Source: Paucibacter_B soli
GTDB lineage: Bacteria; Pseudomonadota; Gammaproteobacteria; Burkholderiales; Burkholderiaceae_C
NCBI RefSeq assembly: GCF_037482845.1
Contig: NZ_JBBHJW010000001.1
Span: 310,001 to 374,000 of the forward strand
Length of the DNA stretch: 64,000 nucleotides
Reading direction: 5' to 3'
The stretch's first letter is position 1. Every line of letters starts with the position of its first letter. The notes under the pieces were generated by a model. It was not told the origin of the DNA. It saw only the letters and a program-made list of their open reading frames with translations, and did not search any database. A program made the position numbers and the translations under genes. Of the stretch, positions 1-9,065 are shown piece by piece.

Positions 1-661
1 GCAGCGCGGCATCGGCCGGCGGCGTGTACCGGCATTGGTCATCCCGATGCGCCAGCACCAGCACCGGCCGCTCGAAGCGGTCCAGCCTCATGCTGGCAAT
101 ACCCTGCGGGTTCGCACTGTTCCACTGTCCGCCCTCGCCCGCACCCTGCGTGATCGACGAACTCAGCACCACCCCGGCCAGGTAATCGGGCGCCTGCTCG
201 ATCAGCCCGGCCACGCTGATGGTGCCGGCACTGGTGCCCAGCGCCCAGACCGGCAGGTCCTGCAGCAGCGGCGCCAGCTTGCGCGCCTGGGCCAGCAGCC
301 CTGGCAGCTGGCCCAGCGCGCCCAGGCGCTGCTGCGCCGACATCGCGCGCCCGCCGGGCGCATCGATGATCAGCACGGCAAGGTCGCGCTCGAAGAACAA
401 GCCGCGCGCCGCGACCAGGAAGTTCATATACAGCTGGCTGCCAAAGTTGACCATGCCGCGGCCGCCACTCAGGCCCAGATCACCGCCGCCGCCTGGAAAC
501 AGCAGGGCCAGGGCGCGCGGCCGATCGGGCACCATCAGCAAGGCCCGGTTGCTGGTGAGCCAGCCCGTCTCCACCAGTTGCTCGTCCTGCAGCGTCGGTG
601 GGCGGGCCTGCGCCGCCAGGCAACACAGCGCCAGCAAGCATGCGCAGCAAACGCGTGGCAT
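1..661 (-). CDS. Secreted alpha/beta hydrolase, C-terminus cut by window edge
   Basis: The reading frame starts at ATG 661 and stays open to base 1, so the C-terminal part, including any catalytic His, lies outside the window. Residues 1-20 form a Cys-rich signal peptide ending near AAQA. The nucleophile elbow GTSAG is clear, and HRDD follows further on as a plausible acid position. The protein is therefore most likely an exported esterase-, lipase- or peptidase-like hydrolase; the substrate cannot be told. It lies 15 nt downstream of the small secreted protein gene at 677-1045 and is probably co-transcribed with it. Confidence 0.7.
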   Translation of the reverse strand, partial: MPRVCCACLLALCCLAAQARPPTLQDEQLVETGWLTSNRALLMVPDRPRALALLFPGGGGDLGLSGGRGMVNFGSQLYMNFLVAARGLFFERDLAVLIIDAPGGRAMSAQQRLGALGQLPGLLAQARKLAPLLQDLPVWALGTSAGTISVAGLIEQAPDYLAGVVLSSSITQGAGEGGQWNSANPQGIASMRLDRFERPVLVLAHRDDQCRYTPPADAAL

Positions 662-676
662 GGCGAGGCCTTCTTG

Positions 677-1045
677 CTAACGCGCCAGGAATTGCACGAT
701 CTCGCCGCTGTCGCGTTTCAGCAGCAGCACCTCGCCTGCCATGCGCACCTCGTTGCAGGAACTGCCTATCTTCATGCCCTTGCTGCACAGCCGGCCATCC
801 TCGGCGCGCCAGTCCCCGGAATCGTTCATGCCCTGGCTGGTGTTCAGGTAGAAATAGCCGTTCGCCTTGTACTGCACACGCCAGCTTCCGCCATCGGCCA
901 GCTTGACCTCGAAGGTCTTGCCCGCCATGTGCCGCTGCAACTCCGCGGCGCTGGGCGCTTGCGCCTGCTCAGGGAACTCCTGGGCCGAAGCATCAAAACC
1001 GGCCAGGCAGGCGCCGCAAAACAGCACATGGAAAATAGCACGCAT
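677..1045 (-). CDS. Small secreted protein of unknown function
   Basis: This 122-residue protein begins with a signal peptide (MRAIFHVLFCGACLAGF, cleavage near ASA) and continues as a small soluble domain. I chose ATG 1045 because GAGGA sits 8 nt before it; an in-frame ATG at 1060 lacks such a site. The mature part has one Cys pair (LCSKG and SSCNE) that could form a disulfide, and several aromatic/Gly turns (GYFYLN) typical of a small beta fold. I do not recognise the family. It is just upstream of the hydrolase at 1-661. Confidence 0.65.
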   Translation of the reverse strand: MRAIFHVLFCGACLAGFDASAQEFPEQAQAPSAAELQRHMAGKTFEVKLADGGSWRVQYKANGYFYLNTSQGMNDSGDWRAEDGRLCSKGMKIGSSCNEVRMAGEVLLLKRDSGEIVQFLAR

Positions 1046-1141
1046 GGCAATGTTCCTCATCGAGCATGGGAGGGAGCCCTTTATAGCCGGCTTGTGCCGC
1101 GCGCTCATCCTCCATGCTGCGGACGCCAGCCCGGCCAGCGC

Positions 1142-2284
1142 TCAAACGCCCAGCAACTGCAGGTCCAGGCTGCGCTCCGCCAACCAGGCCAGCGCCAGCA
1201 GCGCGATCATGGCCGAGCCGCTGCCCAGCACCCAGCGCGGGTAGAACACACGGCGATGCCGCAGGCCCCAGGCGAGCGCGAAGAAGGCCGCCACCACGGC
1301 CAGCTGGCCAAGCTCCACGCCCAGGTTGAACATCACGAGCGGCGCGGCCAGCGCCTCGCGCCGCAGGCCCAGCTCCTTGAGCGCGCTGGCAAAGCCGAAG
1401 CCATGCACCAGGCCGAACACCAGGGTGAGGCGCCAGCGGCCGTGCAGCAGCACCGGCCAGAGATTGTTCAGCGCCGCCACCAGCACCGAGGCGGCAATCA
1501 GCGACTCGACCCAGCGCGCGGGCGGGTTCACGATCTCGAAGGCCGCCAGCGCCAGCGTGATGCTGTGCGCCAGCGTGAAGGCGCTCACCAGGCCCAGCAC
1601 GTCCAGCAGCACCGGCTTCAAATGCGTGGCGGGCCGCCAGCTGCCGTTCTTTTCCCGCACCAGCACCGCCGGCAGCAGCAGCGCGAGCAGGAAGAGGATG
1701 TGGTCCAGGCCGATCCAGATATGGTGCACGCCATCGCGCAGCAGGCTCAGCAAGCCCAGTGGCGCGCCCAGACGCAGCTGCGTGGCCTGGCCGTCGGGGG
1801 CGAGCACCAGGGTCTGCGCGGCGCCGGCCGGCCCACGCAGGCTGAGCACGCCACGATGTGTGGGGTCGCTGTCGGCAAACAGCCGGTAGCTGAGGGTCAG
1901 GTCTTGCGCGGGGGCGCGGCATTGCCAGCGCCGCTGCAGCACGGCGTAGCGGCCGTCGCTGCGGGTTTCGATCTGCAGCGGGGCCAGGGCCTCGGGCGTG
2001 CAGCGGCCGCCATCGGCATCGGTCAGCGTCAGCCCCAGGCCTTGCCGGGCCAGCTGGTCGATCTCGGCGGCGCGCGCCCTCAGCTCGCCCCAGCTGAGCT
2101 GGCCGTTTTCATCCGCGTCCAGCTGCAACTCGCGGTCCAGATCGCGCAGCGCGATGTCGACGCGCTGGCTGAGCCCCATGGCATCGGCCTCAAGAATCAG
2201 ATAGGCATCGCTGGCCTTGTGGGCCTGGGCGGCCCCGGCGCAAAGCAGCTGCAGCAACAACGACAGCATCAAGGCCCGCTTCAT
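1142..2284 (-). CDS. HupE/UreJ family membrane protein
   Basis: This 380-residue protein has a signal peptide (ending GAAQA, then HKASD), a periplasmic domain of about 160 residues, and a C-terminal membrane domain of about six helices with the family's histidines (GVHHIWIGLDHILFL and FGLVHGFGFASAL). HupE/UreJ proteins are linked to nickel or cobalt uptake, but this long form with an exported N-domain is usually seen beside DUF4331 genes and its substrate is unproved. Its ATG overlaps the stop of the TPR gene by 4 nt (ATGA), showing translational coupling in a DUF4331-lipoprotein-TPR-HupE operon. Confidence 0.85.
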   Translation of the reverse strand: MKRALMLSLLLQLLCAGAAQAHKASDAYLILEADAMGLSQRVDIALRDLDRELQLDADENGQLSWGELRARAAEIDQLARQGLGLTLTDADGGRCTPEALAPLQIETRSDGRYAVLQRRWQCRAPAQDLTLSYRLFADSDPTHRGVLSLRGPAGAAQTLVLAPDGQATQLRLGAPLGLLSLLRDGVHHIWIGLDHILFLLALLLPAVLVREKNGSWRPATHLKPVLLDVLGLVSAFTLAHSITLALAAFEIVNPPARWVESLIAASVLVAALNNLWPVLLHGRWRLTLVFGLVHGFGFASALKELGLRREALAAPLVMFNLGVELGQLAVVAAFFALAWGLRHRRVFYPRWVLGSGSAMIALLALAWLAERSLDLQLLGV

Positions 2285-3468
2285 GAGGCAGCGCTCCAGC
2301 GCGCATCCTGCAGCCCGGTCTCGCGCCGGAACTGCTCGAAGGCCTGGCGTGCCTGCGCCGCCAGTGGCTTGGGCGCCGCCGGCAGCTGCGCCGCGCGCCA
2401 CAGCAGCCAGGCGTCGGCCGGCTCGCGTTGCAGGCTCCAGTTCGCCAGCGCCTGCCGCAGGGCCTCGGCAGCGTCGGGGCGCACATCGAGGGCGTAGCGG
2501 GCATGTTCGCGCGCATGCGCGATGCCGTCGCCGCGCAGGGCGGCGGCATCGAAGCGCTCTTGCAGCTGCGCGGCAGCCACGGCGGCGCGGGCATCGCCGC
2601 CGGCACGCCAGGCAATCGCCAGGCGCAGCAGCAGCGCGTCTGGCAGATCTGGCAGGCGCGTCGGCTCGGCGCCATGGGCCAGCACCAGCGCGGCGGCGTC
2701 GGCCCAGCGGCGCTGGCCCAGCAGCCAGTCGGCCAAGGCCGCCCGCGTGTAGATGGACGGCTCGGCCTGCAGCGCCTGGGCGTACAGCGCCGCGGCCTCG
2801 GCCAGGCCGCGGCGCTCGGCCAGCTCGGCGCGCAGCAAGAGGATCCAGGCCGCGGGCGCCTGCGGATAGCGGGCCAGCTGCGCCAGCGCGGCGGCCGCAT
2901 CGTCCATATCGGCCTCGCCGCGGCCTTGCAGACTGTCCAGCTCGGCCAGGCAGACACGGCCATGCAGCTGTACCCCGGCACCCAGGCTGGCGTAGCCGAG
3001 ACCGGCCAGGCGGCCGCAGGCGGCGCGCGCCTCGGGCCAACGGCCGCGCAGCTGCAGCACGGCGGCCCGCGTCAGCTCGGCCTGGGCGCGCAGGGCCAGG
3101 GGGGTGGCGGCACTTGCCAGCAGCGCGTCCAGATCCTGCAGGGCGGCATCGAACTGATGCTGGGTCTGCAGCATGCTGGCGCGCAGCAGGCGCACCGCGG
3201 GAGGCGGCGCGGCCAGCCGCCACCAGGGCGCCAGCAGCGCCTGGGCCCGGCCGAGCTCGCGCGGGTCGCCCTCCTGACGCGCACGCTGCAGGGCCACCTG
3301 CGCCAGGCCCAGCGCCTGCGGCAGCTCCAGGCCCTGGCGTGGCACGGCCGCCAGGCGCCGCGGCAGCTGCTCCAGCACCTCCTCGTCCGCCTGCGGCGTG
3401 TAGGGGCTGGCCAGCCCGCGCAGGCTGAGCAGCAGCATGATGACGATGAGGCTCAACCGTCTGCGCAT
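2281..3468 (-). CDS. Exported TPR-repeat protein
   Basis: The 395-residue product starts at ATG 3468, with GAGG 6 nt upstream and a 7-nt gap after the previous stop. A signal peptide (MRRRLSLIVIMLLLSLRGLA) is followed by Ala/Leu-rich helical repeats over nearly the whole length, matching tetratricopeptide-like solenoids. No catalytic motif is visible. TPR proteins are scaffolds, so it probably binds a partner from the same operon, either the DUF4331 protein or the HupE-like membrane protein. Confidence 0.8.
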   Translation of the reverse strand: MRRRLSLIVIMLLLSLRGLASPYTPQADEEVLEQLPRRLAAVPRQGLELPQALGLAQVALQRARQEGDPRELGRAQALLAPWWRLAAPPPAVRLLRASMLQTQHQFDAALQDLDALLASAATPLALRAQAELTRAAVLQLRGRWPEARAACGRLAGLGYASLGAGVQLHGRVCLAELDSLQGRGEADMDDAAAALAQLARYPQAPAAWILLLRAELAERRGLAEAAALYAQALQAEPSIYTRAALADWLLGQRRWADAAALVLAHGAEPTRLPDLPDALLLRLAIAWRAGGDARAAVAAAQLQERFDAAALRGDGIAHAREHARYALDVRPDAAEALRQALANWSLQREPADAWLLWRAAQLPAAPKPLAAQARQAFEQFRRETGLQDARWSAAS

Positions 3469-3475
3469 CGAAGCC

Positions 3476-3760
3476 TCAGCCCAGCGCCACGGGTTCGTCG
3501 CTTTCGCTGGCCGGCGGCATCGCGACCTTGTCGGCACCCAGGGGCTCGTCGCTCTCGCCGGCCGCCTGGCTGCGCTCCAGCGTGAACTGGGTATAGGCGC
3601 CGGAGGAGGCCAGTGCCGAGTCCGGCACCTCGGTGATCATCACCACCGGCGGCGGCGGCGGTGGTGGTGGCGGTGGCGGCGGGGCCTCGTAGTCGCTGCC
3701 GCCGCAGGCGGCCAGCAGGCCGCTGGCGAGCAGGGCAAGGATGTGCGTGCTTAGCTTCAT
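3476..3760 (-). CDS. Small polyproline lipoprotein
   Basis: This 94-residue protein has a lipoprotein signal with lipobox LAAC followed by GGSD, so it should be anchored to a membrane by a lipidated Cys. Right after the anchor comes an unbroken run of 12 prolines, then a short acidic tail with two copies of ESDEP. The proline run probably acts as a stiff spacer and should need elongation factor P during translation. The gene lies between the DUF4331 gene (10-nt gap) and the TPR gene (7-nt gap). Function is unknown. Confidence 0.75.
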   Translation of the reverse strand: MKLSTHILALLASGLLAACGGSDYEAPPPPPPPPPPPPVVMITEVPDSALASSGAYTQFTLERSQAAGESDEPLGADKVAMPPASESDEPVALG

Positions 3761-3770
3761 GGCGCCCTCC

Positions 3771-5300
3771 TCAGTTGGTGCCGGCGATGGGCGTGTAGAG
3801 ATAGGGGAAGCTGCTCAGCAGCGGCACCGTGGCCTGGTCCACCGCGTCGTGCAGCTTCAGCGAGGTGGCGCCCAGCGGCACATTGGCGGGCTTGCAGTTG
3901 GCACCGAAGCCGAGCGCATTGTTGTCGCCATTGGCCATGCACAGCCCGCCCATCACCGCCACCAGGGCCACGTCCACCACATCGTCCTTGGGGCGGCGGC
4001 CGTTCGGGAAACCGGCGTTGTCATTGCCACCGGCCAGGATGTTGCCGACGATGCCCAGCCGGTTCTGCTGCGCGAAGGGCACCGGCGCGATATTGGTGTT
4101 GAGGCGCAGCATCTCCGAGGCCACCACATTGGCGGGCTGGTTGACGCCCTTGATGCCGGTGAGGAAGGCCGTCACCAGATCGGTACGCGGCAGGTTCTTG
4201 GGCGCCGTGCCGGGAATGGACAGCACCGTCTCGATCAGGGCCGGCAGGGTCGGGTTGGTGACGTAATTTGCGAATTGCGCGTCATCCTTGGGCTTGGAGC
4301 TGTTGAAGCGATCCTTGTCGGGCAGGCCTATCACCACCTCGTTGACGAGCGGCATGCCCAGGCGCGAGACCTGCACCCAGGCGCCGCCGGCCTTGTCGGT
4401 GTTCTGCAGGCCGGGCTTGGGTGACGGGTCGAGCACGCGCGCCTGGCGCAGGCTGGCGGTGGTCCAGCCGCCGATCACCGGCTCGCTGGCGCTGGCCAGG
4501 CAGCTCTTGTGCACCTCCAGGGCCAGGGTGCTGACGTTCTTGTCGTCCAACTGGTTGGGCACGGCACCGATCAGGGTCGGGTCGGTGATCACCGACACCG
4601 GGGCGTTCACCAGATCGAAGATGGTGCCCAGATTGACGGCGAAGGGGTCCTTGCGCTGGCCCACGAAGACCCGGCCGGGCATGACGCAGCCGGGGATGTT
4701 GACGGTGTAAATGTGCTTGGCCGCATAGGCCTCGTAGTTGGCGATGGTCTTCTTGCCGATGTTGTCCACCGGCTTGTCGAAGCTGGCCGCGCCATTGCTG
4801 GCATTGGTGACTGCCTGGCGCTGGCCGCTGCGGCGGTCGCCGCGCACGATGTCCAGGGTGTAGCTCTCGTTCACGTTCAGCGCCGCGGCACGCGGCTCGC
4901 TGATGGTGCCCGCCTGTATCAGCGGGATGGGCACGCTCTTGTCGCCGATGGTGAGGGCGACGCTGTTGAGCTTGTTCTTGAAGCGGAACTGGAAGCTGAT
5001 GTCTTCCTTGGCATCGCCATTGGTGTCGAGATGGATCTCGTAGAGCGCATTCGGGTCCAGCGCGAAAAAGTTGGGGCCGCCATAGGCATCCTGCAGCGGC
5101 AGGTAGTTGGCGATCAGGGTGACGTAGTCGCCACGGCCCTGTTCGTAGCTCATGAACATATAGAAGTCGCTGGCATCGACCTTGGGCGCGGTGGTGATGA
5201 AGGGCGCCTCGCGGTGGCTGGAGGCCAGGGCCACGGTGGCGGCCAGCATGGCGGCTGCGCTGAAGCTCAGCAATCGCAGGGTGGGAAGTGCAGTTCGCAT
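3771..5300 (-). CDS. DUF4331 family secreted protein
   Basis: The 509-residue protein starts at ATG 5300, preceded by AAGGAGA at a 5-nt spacing. A signal peptide ends at VALA, and the mature protein opens with SSHREAPFIT and KVDASDFYMF, the signature N-terminus of DUF4331 proteins. These are exported proteins of unknown function, often encoded with TPR and HupE-like genes, as here. It is the first gene of the four-gene operon 5300 to 1142. No metal site or enzyme motif is evident. Confidence 0.85.
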   Translation of the reverse strand: MRTALPTLRLLSFSAAAMLAATVALASSHREAPFITTAPKVDASDFYMFMSYEQGRGDYVTLIANYLPLQDAYGGPNFFALDPNALYEIHLDTNGDAKEDISFQFRFKNKLNSVALTIGDKSVPIPLIQAGTISEPRAAALNVNESYTLDIVRGDRRSGQRQAVTNASNGAASFDKPVDNIGKKTIANYEAYAAKHIYTVNIPGCVMPGRVFVGQRKDPFAVNLGTIFDLVNAPVSVITDPTLIGAVPNQLDDKNVSTLALEVHKSCLASASEPVIGGWTTASLRQARVLDPSPKPGLQNTDKAGGAWVQVSRLGMPLVNEVVIGLPDKDRFNSSKPKDDAQFANYVTNPTLPALIETVLSIPGTAPKNLPRTDLVTAFLTGIKGVNQPANVVASEMLRLNTNIAPVPFAQQNRLGIVGNILAGGNDNAGFPNGRRPKDDVVDVALVAVMGGLCMANGDNNALGFGANCKPANVPLGATSLKLHDAVDQATVPLLSSFPYLYTPIAGTN

Positions 5301-5522
5301 CTGGGTCTCCTTGATGGGGTGGGCAACTCCTGCGCCCACTGCAGTCCTGTACGCCGGCATGGCGCAAGCGGACGCAGCCCACCCTGCGCCTTGGTCGGAC
5401 TTGCATCCAAGCCGCGCCGGCCTGCGTAGCCCGTGCCATCAGCAGGACACCGCCGCCTTTGCCCTGAACCCGGAACCCGGCGATGGCTCGCCCAGCGGGC
5501 CCATCGTCTCGGCCGGTCAGGT

Positions 5523-6521
5523 TTAGTCGAGCCTGACGGGCAACGCCCGTGCCAGCGCGCGCACCCGCGCGACTTCGCTGCGGTAGAAGGCCGCGGCCTC
5601 GGCCAGGCTGGCCGGGGCCGGCAGCGGCGCGCCCATGCTGATGGCGGCCTGCTGCATCGCCGGCAGCTGCAGGATGCGGTTCAGGCTCTGGTTGAGTGTC
5701 TGCGCCAGCGCGGCCGGCGTTGCGGCCGCAACGGCGAATGAGGTCCAGGCCGCATGGGCAAAGCCGCGCAACTGCGGGTGGTCGGCCAGCCGCGCATACG
5801 CGGCCTGCTGCGCCGCGCTGCTCGGGCCGCTCAGGCCCAGCACCTTGATCCGGCCCTGCTCGGCCAGCCTGGCGCTGCCCGCGGCAAACGGCATGAAGCA
5901 GATGTCCAGTTGCTCGCCGGCCAGGGCCATGCTCAAGGGCGCACCGCCACGGTAGGGCACATGCACCATCTCGAGACCGGTCAGGCGTTCGAAGTCGAGT
6001 GCCGCCAGGTGCGACACCGAGCCGTGACCCAGGCTGCCATAACGCAAGGAGGGCTGGCCCGGCTGGCGCGCATGGGCCAGCAAGGCGTCGACATGCTGGG
6101 CCGGCAGGCCCGGCCGCGCCAGCAAGGCCAGGGGCACCGAGAGCGGCCCCACCAGCAGGGTGAAGTCCTCGGCGCGGTACTTCACGCCGGGCATCAGCAG
6201 CGGCGGCAGGATGGTCTCGCTGGACGACAGCAACATCAGGGTGCTGCCATCGGCCGGCGCCGCCAGCAGCTTCTGCGCCGCCAGCGCGCCACTCGCACCG
6301 CTCACATTCACCACCTGCACCGGCCGGCCCAATGCGGCCGCCAGCTCGGGTGCCAGCTGCCGTGCCAGCGCATCCGAGGCACCGCCGGCGGGATAGGGCA
6401 CCAGCAGCGTGATGCCTCGTGCCGCGTCCGCGCCCGCGGGCCATGCCGCGCCCAGCCCGAGGGCATGGCCAAGGCCGAGGGCCAGTGCGCCGCGCCGGGT
6501 CGGATCTACTGGCTTGGGCAT
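5523..6521 (-). CDS. Bug/TctC-type periplasmic substrate-binding protein
   Basis: This 332-residue protein matches the Bug receptor family: an export signal (RRGALALGLGHALGLGAA), the opening ITLLVPYPAGGASD, then VVNVSGASG and VHVPYRGGAP, which line the carboxylate-binding pocket in known members. Bug proteins capture small carboxylates or amides for tripartite tricarboxylate transporters; no transporter membrane subunits are nearby, so this is an orphan receptor as is common in Burkholderiales. It follows the acylase gene by only 13 nt, so an acylase product such as a fatty acid or lactone is a possible ligand (inference). Confidence 0.85.
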   Translation of the reverse strand: MPKPVDPTRRGALALGLGHALGLGAAWPAGADAARGITLLVPYPAGGASDALARQLAPELAAALGRPVQVVNVSGASGALAAQKLLAAPADGSTLMLLSSSETILPPLLMPGVKYRAEDFTLLVGPLSVPLALLARPGLPAQHVDALLAHARQPGQPSLRYGSLGHGSVSHLAALDFERLTGLEMVHVPYRGGAPLSMALAGEQLDICFMPFAAGSARLAEQGRIKVLGLSGPSSAAQQAAYARLADHPQLRGFAHAAWTSFAVAAATPAALAQTLNQSLNRILQLPAMQQAAISMGAPLPAPASLAEAAAFYRSEVARVRALARALPVRLD

Positions 6522-6534
6522 GCAATCGCGGCGC

Positions 6535-8976
6535 CTATTTCTCGATCAGCAGCAGCGGGGCCGTGAGCTTGGGGTCGGCGGCAATCTCGCTCTCGCGGTA
6601 TGGCAGTTTCACCAGCGCCGCGTTGCTGAATTGCTGCGTCTGGTCGGCATAGTAGGGCGAGGCCGGATTGGTGGACTGGCTGTAGGTGAGCAGGCCACGG
6701 GCCTGCGGCCCGTCGGCATCGAAGCCGACGATCTGGATATAGCTGGAGCCGCTCAGCATGCTGGTATAGCCACCGGCACCCAGCCCCGGCGGCGTCATCT
6801 TGTTGAACACGCCCTCGAACTCGTCCCCGCCCTCGATCGGGATGCGCTGGCCGCCACGCGTCACATACTGCACCGAGCCCAGCGGCTCGCTCAGCGGCAC
6901 GCCGGCGGCATTCAAGGCGAGCACGCCATCGGCCAGGGCCTTCAGCATCGCGGTGGCCACCGCCGGCTTGCTGATGGCCGGATTGCTTGGCGTGGTGATG
7001 GGCTTGGCAGCGTCGAAGGGCGTCTCGTAGAGATTCGGTATCGCCTGCGCACGGCGCCAGAACTCGCGGAACAAGGGCGTGCCCACGCTGCTGCGTTTGG
7101 CGCGTCTATCCCAGCCGGCCAGCACCGCGCAGGCCGGGCCCAGGTTGATGGTGCTGCCATTGCTGGCCACCGCGGCGGCGGCCGCGGGCGTGTTGCACAG
7201 CGTCAGCAGGCCTGGCATCAGCAACTCCGCGCTCATCATGCGGTTCTGGAAGAAGCTGAACTCCAGCTTGTCGGGCGAGACCTTGTTGCCCGCCTGCCCG
7301 TCGCTGCCGGCAAGCCGCTCCAGGATCTGGGTGAAGGCCATGCGGGTGCGCAGCGACTGCGTGCGCGCCTGATCGCCTACCAGGGGCGAGAAGCCGGTGC
7401 TGAGCTGGGCCGGATTGGCGAGCCAGGCACTCTCGTTGCTATTGCTCACATAGTCCGTGCGCAGCAGGGTCGGCAGTGCGGCCGCGGCCATGATGCCGGG
7501 CGAGGCCGCAGCGGCATCGACCGGCCAATCGCATTCGGCGCGGCTGCCGTCGAGCAGATAGGTGCGCGCGGCGGCCAGCGCCTGCGCCTGGGGCGAGTTG
7601 GCGCATTTGGCCGACAGCGCCGCATTCACATTCGGCACCACCGAAAGATCCCCGTAAAAGGCCTTGCCGGCGCGGTCGGCCGCGATGGTATTGACCCAGG
7701 GCGCCCCCATGCGCCTGGCGCTGATGTCGCGCAGCTGCTCGACCGTGCTGGCCCGGCCCAAGTCCCAGACCTGATCGACGACGCGCCCGTTGTCCAGATT
7801 GGCATCGCGCAGGGCGTAGGCCTTGGTGGGCGTCCAGCTGGCGCCCAGGGCGCTGGAGACCAGCAGCGGGCCATGGTGGCTGGCGTAGAAGCTGCGCGTC
7901 TGCGGCGTGAGCACGCCGTTCTCCAGCACCTCCACCGTGACCTCCTTCTTGCTCAAGGGTCTGGCCACGCCATCGACAAGGTAGGCGCCATCCTTGAGCG
8001 TGAGCTCGAACAGGGTGAAGCGGCGCCCCGTGGAGACGGTGTGGGTCCAGGCCAGATCCGCGTTGAAACCGATCTGGGGCAGCGGCACCAGGCCCAGGCC
8101 GGCGCCCATCACGTCGTACTGGCCCGGCACTTTCACATGGCTTTGGTAGAAGCGCAGCGTGCCGCTCCAGGGGAAGTGCGGATTGCCGAACAGAACGCCG
8201 CGCCCGCCCTCGCTGGCCTCGCTGCCAAAGGCCTGGCCGTTGCTACCCAGCGGGTTCGCGTCCATCAGGCGCGCCAGCTGCTGCGCCGAGCGGCCGATAC
8301 GGGCCAGCTGCGGCGGTCGCAGCGTGCCGGCACTGGCCAGGGCGGGTGCCGGCGGCTGGGCATCGGCGATCGCCGCGATGAAGGCGCCCGCACCCGAGTT
8401 GGTGGCCAGCGCCAGCAGATGCCGCTTCAGATCCATCTCGCTGACTGGACGCTTGGCCCAGGCGGCGCCGGCGCAGTCGCCGAAGTCGGTCGGCTTGGCG
8501 TCGAGCAGAAAGCGGTTGTAGCCGGCCACATAACCCGCTATCGCGTCCTTGGCGGGCTGGCCCGCAGCCGCAAACGCCTTGTCCACGGCCGCCTGATCGA
8601 GGATGTTGCGGTAGTAGAAGTCGGATCGCAGATTGCTCAGGCTGGAGCCCGCGGCCACCATGGCGCTGCCGCCCAGGTATTTGGAGCGCTCGCCCGCCAC
8701 CGTGAGCAGCCGGTCCGCGGCGATGCAGATATTGTCCTGCGCATAGGCATAGGCCAGGCCGTAGGCGGCGCTGCGCAGGTCCTTGCCAACGATATGCGGC
8801 ACGCCGAAACCGGTGCGGCGGATTTCCACCTTGATGGTCTCGGTTTCGGCTGGCGGCGCGCCCCCGGTGTCGCCACCGCCGCAGCCGGCCAGCACCAGCG
8901 TGGCGGCCAGGCCCAGCGTCAGCGGCAGGCCAGCGGGGCAGTTCTTGAGCATGTGGTTTTGCATCGGGCGGTTCAT
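6535..8976 (-). CDS. Penicillin-acylase family lipoprotein (AHL-acylase-like)
   Basis: This protein of about 813 residues belongs to the N-terminal-nucleophile penicillin/AHL acylases, which mature by self-cleavage into two chains and cut amide bonds in acyl-homoserine lactones, beta-lactams or related compounds. The self-cleavage site is GSNGQAFG; its Ser (codon 8242-8244) would become the beta-chain N-terminus. A lipobox (LVLAGC) indicates a lipidated, envelope-bound form. VPHIVGKDLRSAAYGLAYA is the usual alpha-chain start. The start codon is uncertain (8976, 8964 or 8949; none has a strong ribosome site). Gene order acylase-Bug with a divergent GlxA-like regulator suggests controlled use of an amide. 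The substrate cannot be read from sequence. Confidence 0.85.
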   Translation of the reverse strand: MNRPMQNHMLKNCPAGLPLTLGLAATLVLAGCGGGDTGGAPPAETETIKVEIRRTGFGVPHIVGKDLRSAAYGLAYAYAQDNICIAADRLLTVAGERSKYLGGSAMVAAGSSLSNLRSDFYYRNILDQAAVDKAFAAAGQPAKDAIAGYVAGYNRFLLDAKPTDFGDCAGAAWAKRPVSEMDLKRHLLALATNSGAGAFIAAIADAQPPAPALASAGTLRPPQLARIGRSAQQLARLMDANPLGSNGQAFGSEASEGGRGVLFGNPHFPWSGTLRFYQSHVKVPGQYDVMGAGLGLVPLPQIGFNADLAWTHTVSTGRRFTLFELTLKDGAYLVDGVARPLSKKEVTVEVLENGVLTPQTRSFYASHHGPLLVSSALGASWTPTKAYALRDANLDNGRVVDQVWDLGRASTVEQLRDISARRMGAPWVNTIAADRAGKAFYGDLSVVPNVNAALSAKCANSPQAQALAAARTYLLDGSRAECDWPVDAAAASPGIMAAAALPTLLRTDYVSNSNESAWLANPAQLSTGFSPLVGDQARTQSLRTRMAFTQILERLAGSDGQAGNKVSPDKLEFSFFQNRMMSAELLMPGLLTLCNTPAAAAAVASNGSTINLGPACAVLAGWDRRAKRSSVGTPLFREFWRRAQAIPNLYETPFDAAKPITTPSNPAISKPAVATAMLKALADGVLALNAAGVPLSEPLGSVQYVTRGGQRIPIEGGDEFEGVFNKMTPPGLGAGGYTSMLSGSSYIQIVGFDADGPQARGLLTYSQSTNPASPYYADQTQQFSNAALVKLPYRESEIAADPKLTAPLLLIEK

Positions 8977-9065
8977 GGCGGATGGATGGAAGGCACGAGC
9001 GATGCTAGGGCGCCCCCGGCACTCCGCCAATTGCGAATATGGCCAAGCTATGAGCCAATATCGCC

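Noticed and set aside
35..2497. An 820-codon plus-strand frame
   Set aside because: It is antisense to the hydrolase, secreted protein, HupE and TPR genes and reads as Gln/Arg/Ala-rich sequence without domains.
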